Positions 47,460 through 57,384 of a stretch of 64,000 nucleotides of DNA are shown piece by piece. Each line of letters begins with the position of its first letter. The stretch's first letter is position 1. The stretch spans positions 124,001 through 188,000 of the forward strand of contig MDYQ01000020.1 in the NCBI GenBank assembly GCA_003024175.1. Reading direction: 5' to 3'. Source of the DNA: Planoprotostelium fungivorum. Taxonomy: Eukaryota > Evosea > Variosea > Cavosteliida > Cavosteliaceae. A program made the position numbers and the translations under genes. The notes beneath the pieces were generated by a model. The model saw only the letters and a program-made list of their open reading frames with translations, was not told the DNA's origin and did no database searches.

Positions 47460-47740
47460 GTTTGAGTTCGTTCGTCGCCTCTTCTTCTGTCCCTCTTCTG
47501 CCTCTGTGCTGAAACACAAGGCCCGCTCAGCTCAGCACCCCCTTCACACCTCCCTTTCTCTATCCCTCCATCTTCTCCTCCCCTCCTTCCTTTTCTCCTC
47601 TCTACCTCTCTCCATACTCTCTCTTCCTGTACTACTTTGGCCTCACAACATCGAAGACTTACCGTACACGACCCTTTTCTTTCTCTTCAACTTTCCCTTC
47701 TCTCTTCGGTATTCATTCGGTAGATTGAAATCTATCATTT
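47460..47740. repeat. Pyrimidine-rich dispersed repeat, copy 1
   Basis: Homologous in the same orientation to 56580-56770. The best block (about 47632-47700) starts ctactttggcctcacaacat. This copy keeps its CpG dinucleotides, the other has lost them. It lies 3' of the short paralogue gene (minus strand). Confidence 0.8.
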
Positions 47741-47951
47741 TATCAGTCCTCTCACTTCACGGGTCAAGTGCAGTCAATCATGAATCTCACCTTTGATTCA
47801 CTTCTTTGTTCGAAGAACCTAAGCATATCGCTGGTGTCTACTATCTTCATTACGGCCTTCTTTATGTTGGCTGTGGCTAAGATGATGTGTTTAAAAGGAA
47901 ACTTGATCCTCATTGTAGAACGCCGCTATTCTCTTGGATATTTATCTATGT

Positions 47952-48263
47952 TCAATTCTTCACTCTCTCCTCCAGACTCTTGAGCCTCTTCCCTCCTCTC
48001 TCCTCCTCCGTACTCTTCGGTCTTCTCTCCTTCTCTCTCCTCTCCACTCTCCTCTTCATCGGCCCTCCCTGCACTTCTTCCTCCACCAGGCCGTCAGTGA
48101 ATTCAATCCAAATCTGATCTTCCTTATTGTTGTGGGCTGTGGGAGCTGTGGCTGTGTGTTCGTTGTGAATGGCCTCGCAGACAGCGGTGGTGAAAGAATC
48201 CAAGTCAAAGTAGCTGTCGATTCCCTCCTCTTCAGTTCTCAGCATCAAACCAAAAGTGTTCAT
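47952..48263 (-). CDS. Short paralogue of the 61.1-61.8 kb gene
   Basis: 103 codons starting MNTFGLMLRTEEEG. The N-terminus (IDSYFDLDSFTTAVCEAIHN) matches that of the gene at 61825 (IDYNFNLDDFSTAEAEGTIN) closely. After about 45 residues the two part: here the frame runs into a Glu/Arg/Lys-rich, low-complexity stretch (KRRVERREKERRP) and stops. It may be a truncated or partly rearranged paralogue, or its later exons are not recognised. A 118-bp repeat lies 139 bp upstream of the start, at the same relative place as in the paralogue. Function unknown. Confidence 0.5.
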   Translation of the reverse strand: MNTFGLMLRTEEEGIDSYFDLDSFTTAVCEAIHNEHTATAPTAHNNKEDQIWIEFTDGLVEEEVQGGPMKRRVERREKERRPKSTEEERGGKRLKSLEERVKN

Positions 48264-48401
48264 ATGGAGCGCTTCTATACGATCTCAGACGCGTCTTCAT
48301 CTTCCTCACCTTAGAAGGTTGCGTGGCTTGTGTTATGTTGTCTGCGAATAAGTGAGCACAGCGACATCGATGTGGTGGCCGGAGGATAGTCGTCTGAACG
48401 G

Positions 48402-48519
48402 GGAGGACGCCTGCCTCGAAGGAGGATGGACCATTTCTCAGTTTTCGATCCTCGGAGGTTGGGTGTCTGGGAAAAAAACGACACCTGACAACCTCTGCAT
48501 CCTCCGAGGATCTATAGCT
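48402..48519. repeat. 118-bp hairpin repeat, copy 1
   Basis: About 97% identical to 61954-62071 (three differences by eye), same length and same orientation. It contains a perfect 12-bp inverted repeat GATCCTCGGAGG / CCTCCGAGGATC (48447-48458 and 48501-48512) with an inner GGTGTC/GACACC pair and an A7 loop. Located 139 bp 5' of the minus-strand gene starting at 48263. Confidence 0.93.
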
Positions 48520-48815
48520 GTGATCGCTCGATAGCTGAGAGGTGCGGCACGAGTGACGGTGTGTGTTTCATGAGAAAGGACTTCTCTGTTTGTGGATGTG
48601 ATGCCGCCGCGCATAAACTCGTTTTTGATTATTTCTACGCCATTACACGATCCGAAACGCGAAATGGGTTTTGGCCCGCAGGATAAGTTTTCTTCCAATT
48701 CTATGACAGTTCCCCACAGCGGATCATTAGGCGGGTCTCAAAGTGTCGGGGGTCATTCTGCGCTGGATTGCGGTCATACGGGCACCACAGTTGAAAAGAC
48801 ACCTTCCCCTCACGC

Positions 48816-49314
48816 TTAGAGTCTGAAATCTGAAGAACTGTGAGCCGAGGCTGTCCTGCGCAATTGATCCTCCTCTCTGTAACATACGAGGGTACATTTA
48901 GGGATGCAGCTAGTACATCGAAACCGATACAAGATCGTTTTCCTGCAAAAGGAACAGTGATGGCTGAAACATTCAATGCCAAGGAGTTTCCTCTTCGAAG
49001 GATCTTCTCGGCCACATGTAATGCTTACAGAAATCCTAAACTCGATGAAGAGATGATACGTCGGTCATGTAGCCCATCTACACGAATACATCAAGTAGAT
49101 CGTCTTCTGTATGATCGTTGATTGACTCACGTCAGAGGCATGAATTTACCCTGGGTATCGGTCCACATGATACAACGATTAAAGAGGTGATCGAATATCC
49201 TGGGAGCCCGACCTCCTCCCGAAGCCATTCTCTTATCCAGAAGAGTACAAAGAGATCGTCTTCGCTTTCGATCATCACATTGGTGTGATGGAGATCACGG
49301 ACATCACATTCCAT
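48816..49314 (-). CDS. Weak zinc-finger-like gene remnant or gene
   Basis: Two minus-strand pieces. The 3' piece (about 49000-48816) in one frame reads KRKLLGIECFSHHC, CSFCRKT, RFRCTSC, CTLVCYREED and ends in a stop: C-x2-C-x9-C-x2-C-x3-C-x3-C, the look of a ZZ/C1-like zinc module. An overlapping frame is open longer but has no motif. The 5' piece (about 49314-49135) reads RMASGGGRAPRIFDHL and RCIMWTDTQGKF. Splicing between them is not resolved. It may be a broken gene. Low certainty. Confidence 0.28.
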
Positions 49315-49319
49315 GTCCT

Positions 49320-50222
49320 GTGCATCTCCCTCTGAAGCCCCGCAGCACGAAGAGACACGTCACACAATACATATCGTTCCACTCTAAAAAGGTGAACTAG
49401 ATCCCATTAATCTCTTCTCACCGAATGTATCTCACCACTCGGCAAGGTACACGTGAGGAGTGAAGCGTATGATGCACCCAGTCTTCAAGACACACACGCT
49501 AGATTTGAATAGACGAGGGATACGTCGCTGTTTTACTCATCCAAATCCATTCACCTCTCAGTCAACACAGGACAAATGTAAATCGTCGAATGTGAGAGAC
49601 AGAGAGGTCACTCTATACCGTTTGCAGTACGTCGTAGATCGCCAGTCCACGATGCCGCCGATGAATATGGCGGAGGACAATTGGTTCTATGACTGCCAGC
49701 GTCGATGATCCTGCGGTTTGAATGGGTCAGGGTGATGGAGCCTGGCTCCTCCTGCTCCAAGCTTTGACCGATCGTCGAGTAAGGAAGCGTAAGGAAGCTG
49801 CTATCATCACACCTCGTCTTCTTATCTTCGTTCAGTCTTTTGTTCCCCTCTTATATTTTTCTCTCTACGAAGAGATGTGTCACTCTCTCTGTTCATTCCA
49901 AACCGTCTCTCTTTTCCTTTTATACCTTCTCTCTGTTCATCCATACCTTCACCTATTCCCTACTTTGCTCCAGTTCCAAAAGAGGTTCAAATAGCAATTA
50001 GTTGCATTTCCAGTGCTTAGAGCACTTCAATGGAAGTCGCTGCGCCTTCAAAGCTCTGGTTGGGGGCTCCGGCTTCAGAAACCATTCAATAAAGATGACA
50101 GACACCCCCTTCTGGGAATGTGGCACTGATTCTGTTCGCCAAAAAATCGAAATATTTTGCATGTTTAGGAGATAAATGATTTTACAACCCACAGATCGTT
50201 GAAGAGATCATCCGACGTTCCG
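49320..50222. other. Intergenic region, 0.9 kb
   Basis: No frame with family support on either strand. Pyrimidine-rich stretches at about 49800-49960. Ends at the promoter of the SAM-domain gene. Confidence 0.4.
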
Positions 50223-52640
50223 ATGGAAGAGTCTGCCTTTCACGGAGTGGGTCCTCAGGATCTACCAATGCAAGTTCCAGAAGAATTGTGAGTCGAGAGA
50301 TGAGAAGAACTCCTCTGACATGATAAACAGAACATACACACCCGAGGAAGTGATTTCGTGGACCCCAGACCAAGTGATGCATTGGTTTGACTCCATGATC
50401 AATTCGACACCTGCCTTGTCCAACCACAGAGACAGATTCAGAAAACAAGAGCTTCATGGGGAGACGCTTCTGAAACTCACAATCGAAGAGTTGAAGGCAG
50501 AAGAATTTCCATTGGGACCACGTAAGCAGATCATGGATTGGATAGGGAAGATCAATGGTGAGATTTCGATGTGCTTTGCTCCAACGACAATATACAGGAG
50601 GTTCTGATTCTGAACGATGAACAGCAAATGTGGGTGGTCAGAATGTCCACTATGGAAGCGTGTCTCGAACTTCTCAAGGTGCAGCTCTCTACCATTTATT
50701 CTCCATCTGTCAGAGGAGAAGAAAGAGACATACAATGCTGAGATGAGAATAGATATAGACGTGGTACCACCGTTGGATGAGATAGACCAAACTTATCTTG
50801 ACCAAATGTTAAGCCTAGCAGATTACAATCCAAGTCTTCTCTATGATGAGGTGAGAACAAGCGATACACCTCATTGTAAGACAATCTAGTCCACGCTCAA
50901 CAGCTCAAATATTGCATCTCCACCTGCAAATACAGACGTAGAGTGAGAAAAATTGAAGGAATGATGAATGACTTCTTTCTCAGGGTAGAGCCATTCTCTT
51001 ACAACTTGACCTCATCTCCTACCGAAAGCACGGAAAGTATTTTTGATGACTGTCCTTGGGAGATTGAAGACGACGATCTGATGAAATCAATCAATGATAA
51101 CATATCAAAGTGAGGAGCACCAATTCATCTTGTGCCACTCACTGTCTACAAGGGCAAGAGATAAACTGGAAAAGAATCCATGTTCAGTGGACCATCTGAA
51201 GATATTGGCGCTCTGTGCAAAGTGGACATTGAAGTATCTCCCCAGACTATCATCAGAAAAGTTTCAGAAGAAGTTGACACCAGAGATGAAGCAGCAGAGA
51301 TGTATTGTATTCCAGGAGACAAGCAGACGCCCATCATATGGAGGAGTCATTGAGAGTCAGTGGATTTCAGACTGTAAAAAGAACATAACAGCCTGCGGGT
51401 GATTGCATCTGGAGAGACAGATATGGATTAATCAAAACAGGTCCATGAACTACTTGAGCAGAAACAAGGAAGGTGTCTGGATCTTCAAGAATTCATTGCA
51501 TCAGATCATTGTGTTTGGAAAAGGACATCAATGGTACCCACAGAACTGCAAGGGAATGAGGCTGACCCCAAGAGATGCCAATAACTATTTTTTGTGGAGA
51601 GCAGTGAGTGATGCATGACAAGGGCTACTGATATTGTTGTAGGGTCAATATGTAGAGATACAATACAAGTATTATTGGGACAGTGGACCAATTACATACA
51701 AGATCATCTGGTCACACAATCAGGATAGGGCAGACTTATTAGACTGCTTGGACAATCTCAGCAAGTACTATCCAGAGGCAGTTCACAAGCTGGGACATGT
51801 GTCATTCATCAGGACAAGAGAGGATGGATCAGAGGAGATGACAACACACTGTGCTGAAGATGCAGTGGACATACATCAAATGGAGAGCTTCATTGTAGGC
51901 AACAGATTGACCATGGTGATGATATCTCCTCTTCATTGTAGTGACATTCATCACAGATCTCTGTGTGTCATATAGTAGTTTGCAATGGGTCAGACTGGAA
52001 TCATGTATGGCTGAGATCAGATGATTCACCATCCATTCTGAGGATCCAGCTCAAACTAGATGCAACACAAGAGTTTGAGTTTACACCACTAAACTCCAAG
52101 GCCAGGGGAAAAAGAGCTAAACTACAGTTCAGAGATCCCTGTGACAATGAGGCGTCTTCCATTGAACTGCCAAAAATCTGCTTTGAGTTACAGAAGCTCT
52201 TGGAGGCATCAGCAGACAAGATCATACAAGTCTCTGTTGTGAGCAGACAACAAGGAATGAAACAACCAGGCCCAAATGCAGGGTGTGCAATAAGTCTTTT
52301 TCATTCACTGATTGTGAGAGTAGAATGGAACACATTACACCAGGAGCTCAAGTGAGGATCACTGCAACAGAGGACTACAATTATGATTCACGGAAGAGGG
52401 TCAGAGAAGATAGTCCAAAGATTGAGGGAGAAAAACGTCACAAAAAGAGTGGATGTGTAAAAACTGTCAGGGTCATCAGAGTGACAGAAGAGAACGTGCA
52501 ACTAGTCAGAGAGGTGGACTCTTCTTGTCATCAATATCTGCTCATATGCTACTACAGATGGCCACATATCTCAAGAGGAAAGCAGAAGACAAGAACAGCA
52601 GAGTGTGTTGATGTGAGAATCATTCACTGATCTATAACAG
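50223..52640 (+). CDS. SAM-domain protein, probably 5' part of the ankyrin gene
   Basis: Starts MEESAFHGVG. A phase-2 intron leads into a SAM domain (about 50330-50560; VISWTPDQVMHWFDSMI, LHGETLLKLTIEELKAEEF, LGPRKQIMDWIGKI), a protein- or RNA-binding helical bundle. The next exons are short and acidic (EKKETYNAEMRIDIDVV, DCPWEIEDDDLMK). After 51110 the apparent stop lies in an AAAGTGAG donor context, so reading on is likely. From 51140 to 52640 several frames look protein-like (IGALCKVDIEVSPQTII; GQYVEIQYKYYWDSG; WNHVWLRSDDSPSI; KARGKRAKLQFRD), but borders are unsure. The 3' side runs without a clear gap into the ubiquitin-like exon. From about 51.4 kb onward CpG is nearly absent. Confidence 0.5.
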
Positions 52641-55600
52641 GTTGTATTTTGCAAGATAGAGCCGTGCTCAGCAGAGGAATATGATGCATTTGTAGAAGAG
52701 GTCAGATTGTTTTTGAATGATATTGTAATTGATGTCACAAAGGATGAGAAACCCCTGGACTTGAATGAAAATGGCCACAACACATACATCAGAGTGTATG
52801 GAGAAGAGTACTACCGATCTATGTCACTGCCCACAGACAATATCACAATGGACACACTGAAATCAAGAGTCAAGTCACTGTTCATGATTGAGTCACATCA
52901 TGATGTACAACTCTTCTTGGAAGAGGACAAAGGCAGTGAAGAAGAGTCTAGTGAAGAAGAGATGGCAAGGGTGCCACTGGAACAGAAGTCACTGAAAGAA
53001 TTGCTAGACAGAGGGGAATACTTGGACATCAGATACCACAGGTATAAACTTTCTAATTACTGTTGATGTGTGACATCAGTAGGGTAGAAGATAGATATGA
53101 GAGGCAATTGCATGGAGATCAAGAGAATCAACATGGCACAGGAGGACTGAACAAGCTGAAGAGAGAGTCTGAGGTGAGCATTTATCAGTTGATGTGTTGA
53201 TTGTTGCAGGAGCTAACAGACAAGCTGGAAGATCAATATGCACCAAGCTATTTTCAGGTGAATTGGACAGTAGAGATCATATCTCACACTTTGTATATAG
53301 GAACTGAGTGGAGAGATTGTACTCAACATTCTGTATCACCTGTCACCTAGAGACATCAGATCTGTGCACAACACATGCAGACATCTGCAAGAGTGGGTGT
53401 GCAGCACAGAGAGATATAACATACATATCAAGGAGATGTGGAGGCAATTGTCACTACACACAGACAGTGAACCATCAACAGACCAGATTGCACAGCCAGT
53501 GCTCTCTCTAGAAAGACTATGGAGTCTGAGTGATACACATGAGATGGTGTATGCCTATCTGCTGGATTACACAGCCAGATGCATGAAGGATCAAGATTGG
53601 GGCAGAAATATTGTGCTAGGCAGAGCAACATCTGAGATGACAAAGAGGGAGAAGATAGACTGCTTGATTGAGAGTTCATGGGATCATTATGCAAGGGCAG
53701 CTGAGAGGAACATAGACAACATAACTGTATGGGCCACATGGGCAGAATCAGCCTTCTTTTGGCATGATCAGAGGACTATCAACAGATGCAAGAAGAAATT
53801 AGCTCAGCAACAGAGAGCCACACTGCAAGATGTGATGAGACAGATCCATTACAACAAGGCTGTTCTTGAGTGCTCTGCAATGTACAAAATTGATATCTCC
53901 ATCTACCTGCAACAATTGAGAGATGCAACTGAAGCCCAACAGGCTAGGAGGTGAGTAAGAGGCAGAGAAGGTTAGGCTGATGTTTGAGTTAGGTCAGAGA
54001 TAGAATCAAGAGTAGAAGATGCATGCCAATGGGCCAAGTCTGATGGTCTGGATACCCAGACAAACCAATGTATCAGTTTGATGATCTTCATTGAGTCAGG
54101 AGAGAGAACATCTGATATGGCAAAGAAAGCCATATCAATCTCACTTGAGAACGCATGTATCAACAATCAACTGGATGCTGTTGAGGTATGGTGCATTTGA
54201 AATTCAGAGATTTGATATTGGCTAGTTCCTGGTGGACATAGGGGCTGACATTCATGGTATTAACAATGAGGGTAGAGCACCATTGCATAATGCAAGTAGA
54301 TATGGTTGCACAGAGACAGTGGAGGTGATATATGTGATAAAAAAGATAAAAGACATTAATGCAAAGATAGCTGCTGATAGAAAGGGGAGCTGACATCAAT
54401 TGTATCGATGGAAGTGGTAGAGTTCCAATCCATCATGCAAGTAGCAATGGTCATACAGATACAATGGAGGTAGGATCAAGTGAGGGAATGCATGAGAGTT
54501 AATGCAAGACAGCTACTGATGGAGATGGGGGCTAATGTTGATCATTGTACTAGTAGTCGTGATAAAAAGCAGTCATCACTCCATTTTGCCAGCAGTAATG
54601 GCTGGACAGAGGCAGTACAAGTGAGACTGATGAGAAGGAAAAGATGTAAGACTGATCAGAGCAGTTGCTGCTAGAAAAGAAAGCAAATATTAGATATGCT
54701 GATAGTGATGGTAGAACATCACTGCTTCATGCAAGTAGCAATGGTCACACAGAGGTTGTGAAGGTGAGAATTAAAGAGATACATGGATGTCAATGCACAG
54801 ACAGTTGTTGATTGAGAAGGATGCTGATATTAGCTGGGTTGATAGTGTCAATAGAACATCACTACACCATGCAAGCAGCAATGGTCACACCAAGACAGTG
54901 AGGGTAAGGACCAGTGAGAGAAAGCAAAGATTGACATAAAAATAGCTGTTACTAGAGATGGGGGCTAATATTAGTTGGGTTGATGATGGTGGTAAAACAG
55001 CATTGCATCATGCAAGCAGAAATGGTCACACAGAGACAGTAAAGGTATAAAAGTAATAATTGATTACACAGATGCTGATTGTAAGGATAGCTGCTACTAC
55101 AGAGTGGAGCTGATGTGGGCCATACTGATGGACACAATATGACAGCATTACATGAGGCATATTTGAATGATCATAGAGATACAATTGAGGTGAGAGACAT
55201 TGTATGCATAGATACAAAGTAATCTGATTTATACAGATGTTGATAGAGAGCTATACAAGAAGACATAATGCTCACACAGATTGTATGCACCATACAGATC
55301 AATCAGAAACCAAGGTAGATATTGTTGAGGTGAGAGAGAATGAGATACAATGGTGAAATCTTATATTGTACAAGATACTCATAGGGAGTGGTTTTGATTT
55401 CAATTATTCTGATATATCAGGGCAATCACTATTGCATGCAGCATCTAAAGCAAATAATATGAAAACAATAGAGGTAAGCATGATAGCCATGAGTGTTTAA
55501 TTTGAAATTAGTTTCTAACCAAAATGGGAGCTAATGTCAACTGCACAGACAACAATGGTAAAACACCATTACATTATGCAAGTAATTGTGGTCACACTGA

Positions 55601-56581
55601 GGCAGCAAAGGTGAGAACATGTGAGAAAGCTACACAGGATGACATTTGGTCAGCTGCTAATAGACAAGGGATCTAAGATCACTTATACTGATATTGGGGG
55701 AAAGATACCATTGCATCATGCAAGCAGTTGTGGTCATACAAAGACAGTCAAGGTTAGAACATGTGAGAAAGCTGCAGGGGGCTAATGTTTGGATAGATGC
55801 TGATAGAGATGGGTTCCAAGATCAGCACAGCTGATATCAAGGGAAAGACACCATTGCATGATGCAAGCAGTTATGGTAGAACAGAGACAGTCAAGGTGAG
55901 AACTGTAATAAAGGGGAGAAACTGACATAAAATGAGCTGCTACTGCATATGGGTGCTGACATTGACTGCACTGATGAATACAATAGCACACCATTGATTG
56001 GTGCAAGCAGATTTGGCCACACAGAGATAGTGAAGGTGAGAATGAGTGAAGAATAAATGGAAAGATTGATGCAAAACAGTTGCTACTGGGGAAGAAAGCT
56101 GATGTTGCTCATCCTGATACTTTAAGTAGAATTGCATTACATCATGCAAGCAGATATGGCCACATAGACACAGTGGAGGTGAGAGAAGTGAGAAAGAAAA
56201 TTGAAAGGTAACATATAGACAGCTGTTACTCAAGACAGGTGGTGAATACCTCAATGAGTATGTTGACATTAATGGTGGAACACCACTGCATGAGGCAGGC
56301 AAACATGGTTGCAAAGAGACAGTGAAGGTAGAGAAGTGGAAACAGTTAGGAGACTGATACAGAAGCAGCTGCTGCTAGAGATGGGAGCTAACATCAGATG
56401 TATTGATAGAAGCGGTAAAATGCCATTCCATTATGCAAGAGACAATGGCCACACACAAACAGCCAAGGTGAAAAGAAGACTTGAGGAAACATATAGGAAG
56501 AACAAGTAGAAACTGATGATGAGACAGATGTTAGAGGTGATAACTGATGATATCAATTGTGTTGGAATAACAAAGTGTTGA
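52641..56581 (+). CDS. Ubiquitin-like / F-box / ankyrin-array protein
   Basis: Exon at about 52640-53042 carries a ubiquitin-like stretch (TYIRVYGEEYYRSMSL, TMDTLKSRVKSLF, ELLDRGEYLDIRY) with an acidic Ser/Glu insert. After short helical exons comes an F-box (about 53300-53400; ELSGEIVLNILYHLSPRDI, CRHLQEWV), then a long helical region to about 54170. From about 54220 to 56500 about 16 ankyrin repeats follow, nearly all one per exon: typical exon LLIEKGADI..DxxGxTPLHHASxNGHTETVK, about 99 bases, bounded by phase-0 introns of about 40-60 bp. The last exon adds MLEVITDDINCVG and a stop at 56579-56581. F-box plus ankyrin suggests an SCF ubiquitin-ligase substrate adaptor (inference). Probably continuous with the SAM-domain exons upstream. 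Confidence 0.65.
54220..56500 (+). repeat. Tandem array of ankyrin exons
   Basis: About 16 units of roughly 140-160 bp (exon of about 99 plus intron), each encoding one ankyrin repeat. Neighbouring units share exon length, intron phase and much sequence, including the recurrent 'catgcaagcag.aatggtcacac' type core, so they arose by tandem exon duplication. One unit near 55270 has lost the ankyrin pattern. Confidence 0.85.
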
Positions 56582-56770
56582 AAACAAAAAATGGCTCCTC
56601 TTCTGTCTCTGTGTATGACTTTCTTCTCTGTGCTGTAAGATCTGCTCAGCAGAGCACCTTGCCTCTTTCACTTCTACTTTGGCCTCACAACATCAAAGAC
56701 TGACTGTGCACAACCCTTTTCTTTTTCTCTTCAATTTTCCCTTCTCTTTGACATTTGTTTGGTACAATGG
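56580..56770. repeat. Pyrimidine-rich dispersed repeat, copy 2
   Basis: Direct-orientation partner of 47460-47740, inside the CpG-depleted block. All five CpGs of the aligned core of copy 1 appear here as TG or CA. Confidence 0.8.
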
Positions 56771-57384
56771 TGGCTCTCACTTTTCCCTTTTGATCATGTG
56801 TAGAGTCTTGAATCTGAAGGAAAAGTGTGTCAGGCTGCTCTCTATCATACAAGTATGTTCATTCTGAAGTTCTGCAGCTGTTGCATTGAAAAAACAAGCA
56901 GGTGAATTACATCTTCTCTTCTCTTCAGAGACAGATACAGGACACCAACAAGCTTTGACGCTGGTTCTCTCTCCTCTCCTTCTTTCTTCTTTGTTACATC
57001 TTCCTCCTCTTTCTCGGTCAGACTTCTTGCCTTCTCTTCCTCTAAGGAACAAGAGGAGAGATGGAGAGACAGATGAGAGGGACAGATGAGAGGGACAGAT
57101 GAGCAAGGACAGAAGGAGGTCCCTTTGCTCTTTTTCTGTATTTTATCTCTTGTGAAGAAACAAAGGCCATGCATGGCACCTTCTGGGTGGCCAAAACAAG
57201 TGTGGACGGTGAGATGGAGATGATGGAGGGAACTCTCTGCCACGCATATGACGAGTGCAGTGTGGTCTCTTCAACAAGGTTCTCTCATCTCATCACCCAA
57301 CGGTAACAAGCAAACGAACTGCTCTCATCAGCCTTTATCATTCAGTTGGTCCCCGCCCTCTCAGAGCATCCACACAACTCCTCA
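56771..57384. other. Region 3' of ankyrin array
   Basis: About 610 bp. A minus-strand frame at about 57243-56845 is open for 132 codons but is largely charged low complexity (EEKARSLTEKEEED) and has no family features. It contains GAGGGACAGAT tandem copies near 57070-57100. Normal CpG content returns from about 57170. Confidence 0.35.

Larger units (their letters stand above)
51400..57150. other. CpG-depleted block
   Basis: In this 5.7 kb CG dinucleotides are very rare (stretches of 500-1000 bp have none or one). Sequence before and after has CG about as often as expected. TG and CA are correspondingly common. The edges fall inside a gene on the left and before the minus-strand ankyrin gene on the right. 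Confidence 0.85.
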
